A DNA stretch of 64,000 bases, from NCBI GenBank assembly GCA_026874595.1, contig CM049312.1, positions 67,240,929 through 67,304,928 on the forward strand, written 5' to 3'. Shown here piece after piece: positions 62,281 to 64,000 of this stretch. How positions within the stretch are numbered: position 1 is the stretch's first letter; each line of letters begins with the position of its first letter. The stretch is from Sipunculus nudus (Eukaryota > Annelida > Sipuncula > Golfingiida > Sipunculidae). Made by a program: the position numbers and the translations under genes. Below the pieces are notes generated by a model. It worked only from the letters and a program-made list of their open reading frames with translations. It was not told the origin of the DNA and made no database searches.

Positions 62281-63645
62281 AAGTGATAGGCAAGATCAGA
62301 AATATTGAGAAAATAGAAAAAAATTGGACAATTGTTTGTTCCCCACATTTTACAATGAATATTTTTAAATTTAATTTTACGATTGTCACTTAAACATAAA
62401 TATTGTTAGGTAATTTCTGATAAATCTGTACCTTGGTTCATTAGCTGGTTTGTCTGTTAGCAACTTTATGCAAAAGCAATGAACATATTTTGATAAAAAA
62501 TTTCAGGAGGGCTAAAGTAGCACCAAAGGACCAATCCATTAAATTTTGGAGTTAATTATCAACAAAATGTTTTCATTCAAAGACTTTTCTTTTGGGGAAA
62601 CAGAGCCATTAATTTATCCCCAGGTTCAAGCCACCCATTGGTAGGAATTAGGGCCTGTGCCTGCTCTACCATTCACTTTAAAAGAACCTCTGTTACCGGA
62701 GCATGGCACTGTGCATGCATGGACACACATGTAAAACTTTTTTGAGTCTTGCGGGGTTGTAGACTCTGGACAATATAATTTCTAGTTGCTGCTCATCTGA
62801 AAACTGCAGACATTTTACCACAGAAAATGTCTGGAAATGTATCTCTACCAAAGAACCTGGTGTTATGAGACCTCACAGAAGAAAACCCCTATAAACTGTG
62901 TCCAAATATCATGGCCCAGAACCACTTGGGATTACATATCTCCAGGTATCAGTGGATCCTGATATGTTCCTGTCCTATCTCCCAGAGCCAGAGACAGGAT
63001 AGAAATTAATCACATTTTAATGCTCAAATAGAGGCAGCGTTCCCCAAATACACCAGTCATACAGACTGCCCATCACTGTATATTAATATTAAACCCTCAG
63101 TGGTTAATCATTCATATAGGAGTGAACTGACATTAGGGCAAACGTAAGGGTTCACCTGAAGGTTTAATTCCTGAATGGTTCCATAAGGGTAACTGAAATC
63201 TAAAGATGAACATTTCATGTTCTGATGCTTGCATATCCGAAATGAGGCCAATTTTGGCAATTTTATAAAGTGATAACATGTAATAGTTACATTGTGAACT
63301 TGTTACTGTGGGATATTTTTCAAATACAAATGTTCTGGCCTAGAACACTCTGGCCACTAATATTTTAGCCAGGTTACAATGGATGATATTTAAAATCATT
63401 GTATATGTATAATACCCCCACTAGCTAAAATCATGCTTCACCTTTTCTGTTTGTCTTGTTGTCCAGCTGTTTTCTTTCTGTTTAAAAGATCATTCTCGAC
63501 TTGTAGTGAGAATTAAATATACCTATCGAAGGTGTCCTACTTTATTTTAACCTGCTAGAAAACCATGTGTCTGACATATATGTCTGACTTTGAAACCTGT
63601 ATGGTAAAAACGAACCAGGTGTGAGACAGGATTTACTGCATTTAC

Positions 63646-63703
63646 CATAAACTTTGCCATTTTGAATGGCTATTTCGTCATTTTCAAACTGGGTTAGTAT
63701 GTG
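63646..63703 (-). CDS. Possible upstream exon of the gene
   Basis: A T-rich tract ending in CCCAAG on the minus strand precedes 19 open codons (HILTQFENDE, then IAIQNGKVY), ending TATG|GTAAAT. The end phase (one base, G) is what exon A requires: G plus GT gives Gly and would read KVYG-PLEQLP. The flanking frame is also open for about 80 codons, so openness alone is weak support. The acceptor uses AAG rather than CAG. It could be chance. If wrong, the true preceding exon lies elsewhere between 56.8 and 64 kb or beyond the window. Confidence 0.33.
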
Positions 63704-64000
63704 CTTGGGAAAACAACAAAAAGCTGTGTAGAACAAAACAGGCATTTTAGACAACGCATTTTTCGGCCCGTTTACAACTTTCATACAATTAGGACAGGTA
63801 GATATTATGTCACCTTGGATCTTTCACGTTTTGTGAGTACAGGACCCTAGGTTATATTCGTTACACAAGCCCTCGATGAAGACTCTTAAATTTTCCATCT
63901 GGGAACCTTTCTGCCCATTGGTCTATGGGCTATGGGTTGATTGCAGTATAATTATGTGAGGAAAGAATTAACTAAATTTTGGAAAATGTAGGATTACGAT

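Larger units (their letters stand above)
56812..63645 (-). other. Intron or upstream region of exon A
   Basis: No confident exon. It contains the RTE/SINE-like fragment at 57255-57440, a GA microsatellite at about 58768-58830, a B-box-like phrase AAGTTCAATTCCCGG at about 60590 without a clear A box, and the degenerate 34-bp tandem repeat at 61.9-62.3 kb. Other stretches hold nothing I can name. Confidence 0.5.

Overview
The window is metazoan nuclear DNA. It is AT-rich and mostly CpG-poor. Coding sequence is confined to short GT-AG exons on the minus strand, separated by kilobase introns full of MITE-like elements, minisatellites and microsatellites. The style of the dispersed repeats (3' tails ending in tandem GGACGGACAGA-type sequence, an invertebrate RTE/SINE-like block near 57.3 kb, tRNA-derived SINEs) suggests a marine lophotrochozoan, most likely a mollusc. 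That placement is inference; no diagnostic gene was seen. There is no prokaryotic operon, rRNA or CRISPR.

The main content is one minus-strand gene that fills almost the whole window and runs off at least the low-coordinate (3') end. I assembled it by hand from acceptor and donor sites with matching codon phase. In transcript order: a possible exon at 63703-63646; exon A 56811-56759; B 41996-41918; C 33411-33221; E 21058-20947; F 14576-14409; G 13765-13739; G' 11470-11444; H 6820-6728; a possible 12-nt microexon 6140-6129; I 3597-3487; J 2097-1978 (or 1969); K 565-323. From A to K the open frame is about 400 codons with no stop. Two further exons, 30206-30174 (D) and 19257-19191 (D2), begin with ATG and end at strong donors in the phase needed by exons E and F. 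They look like alternative first coding exons giving shorter isoforms.

I do not recognise the protein. It is hydrophilic, Lys/Arg- and Asp/Glu-rich, and probably intracellular and largely disordered. Its C-terminal half carries a repeated acidic motif of the form D-[LA]-[DE]-[ST]-x-x-T-[EA], then a short amphipathic stretch. There is about one copy per exon, on exons that all begin and end in the same phase. G and G' are two diverged 27-nt copies of one microexon (LRGLRSPK and IRGLRTPK), so alternative or tandem use is likely.

Layout: 0-14.6 kb holds exons K to F, a PIF/Harbinger-like MITE, an hAT-like MITE and a 1.13-kb pogo-like element between G' and G. 14.6-33.4 kb holds D2, E, D and C, a second hAT-like copy, a 47-bp minisatellite (21.7-23.2 kb), a TTAA-flanked MITE, a small pogo-like MITE and a 37-bp minisatellite (29.1-29.8 kb). 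33.4-42 kb holds a large TA microsatellite, a mosaic repeat block with a nested piggyBac-like element, and exon B. 42-56.8 kb is one long intron with a CT tract, two copies of a TTAA MITE, a tRNA-derived SINE, a PIF-like copy and a 1.4-kb foldback element. 56.8-64 kb holds no confident exon, an RTE/SINE-like fragment and a degenerate 34-bp tandem repeat.
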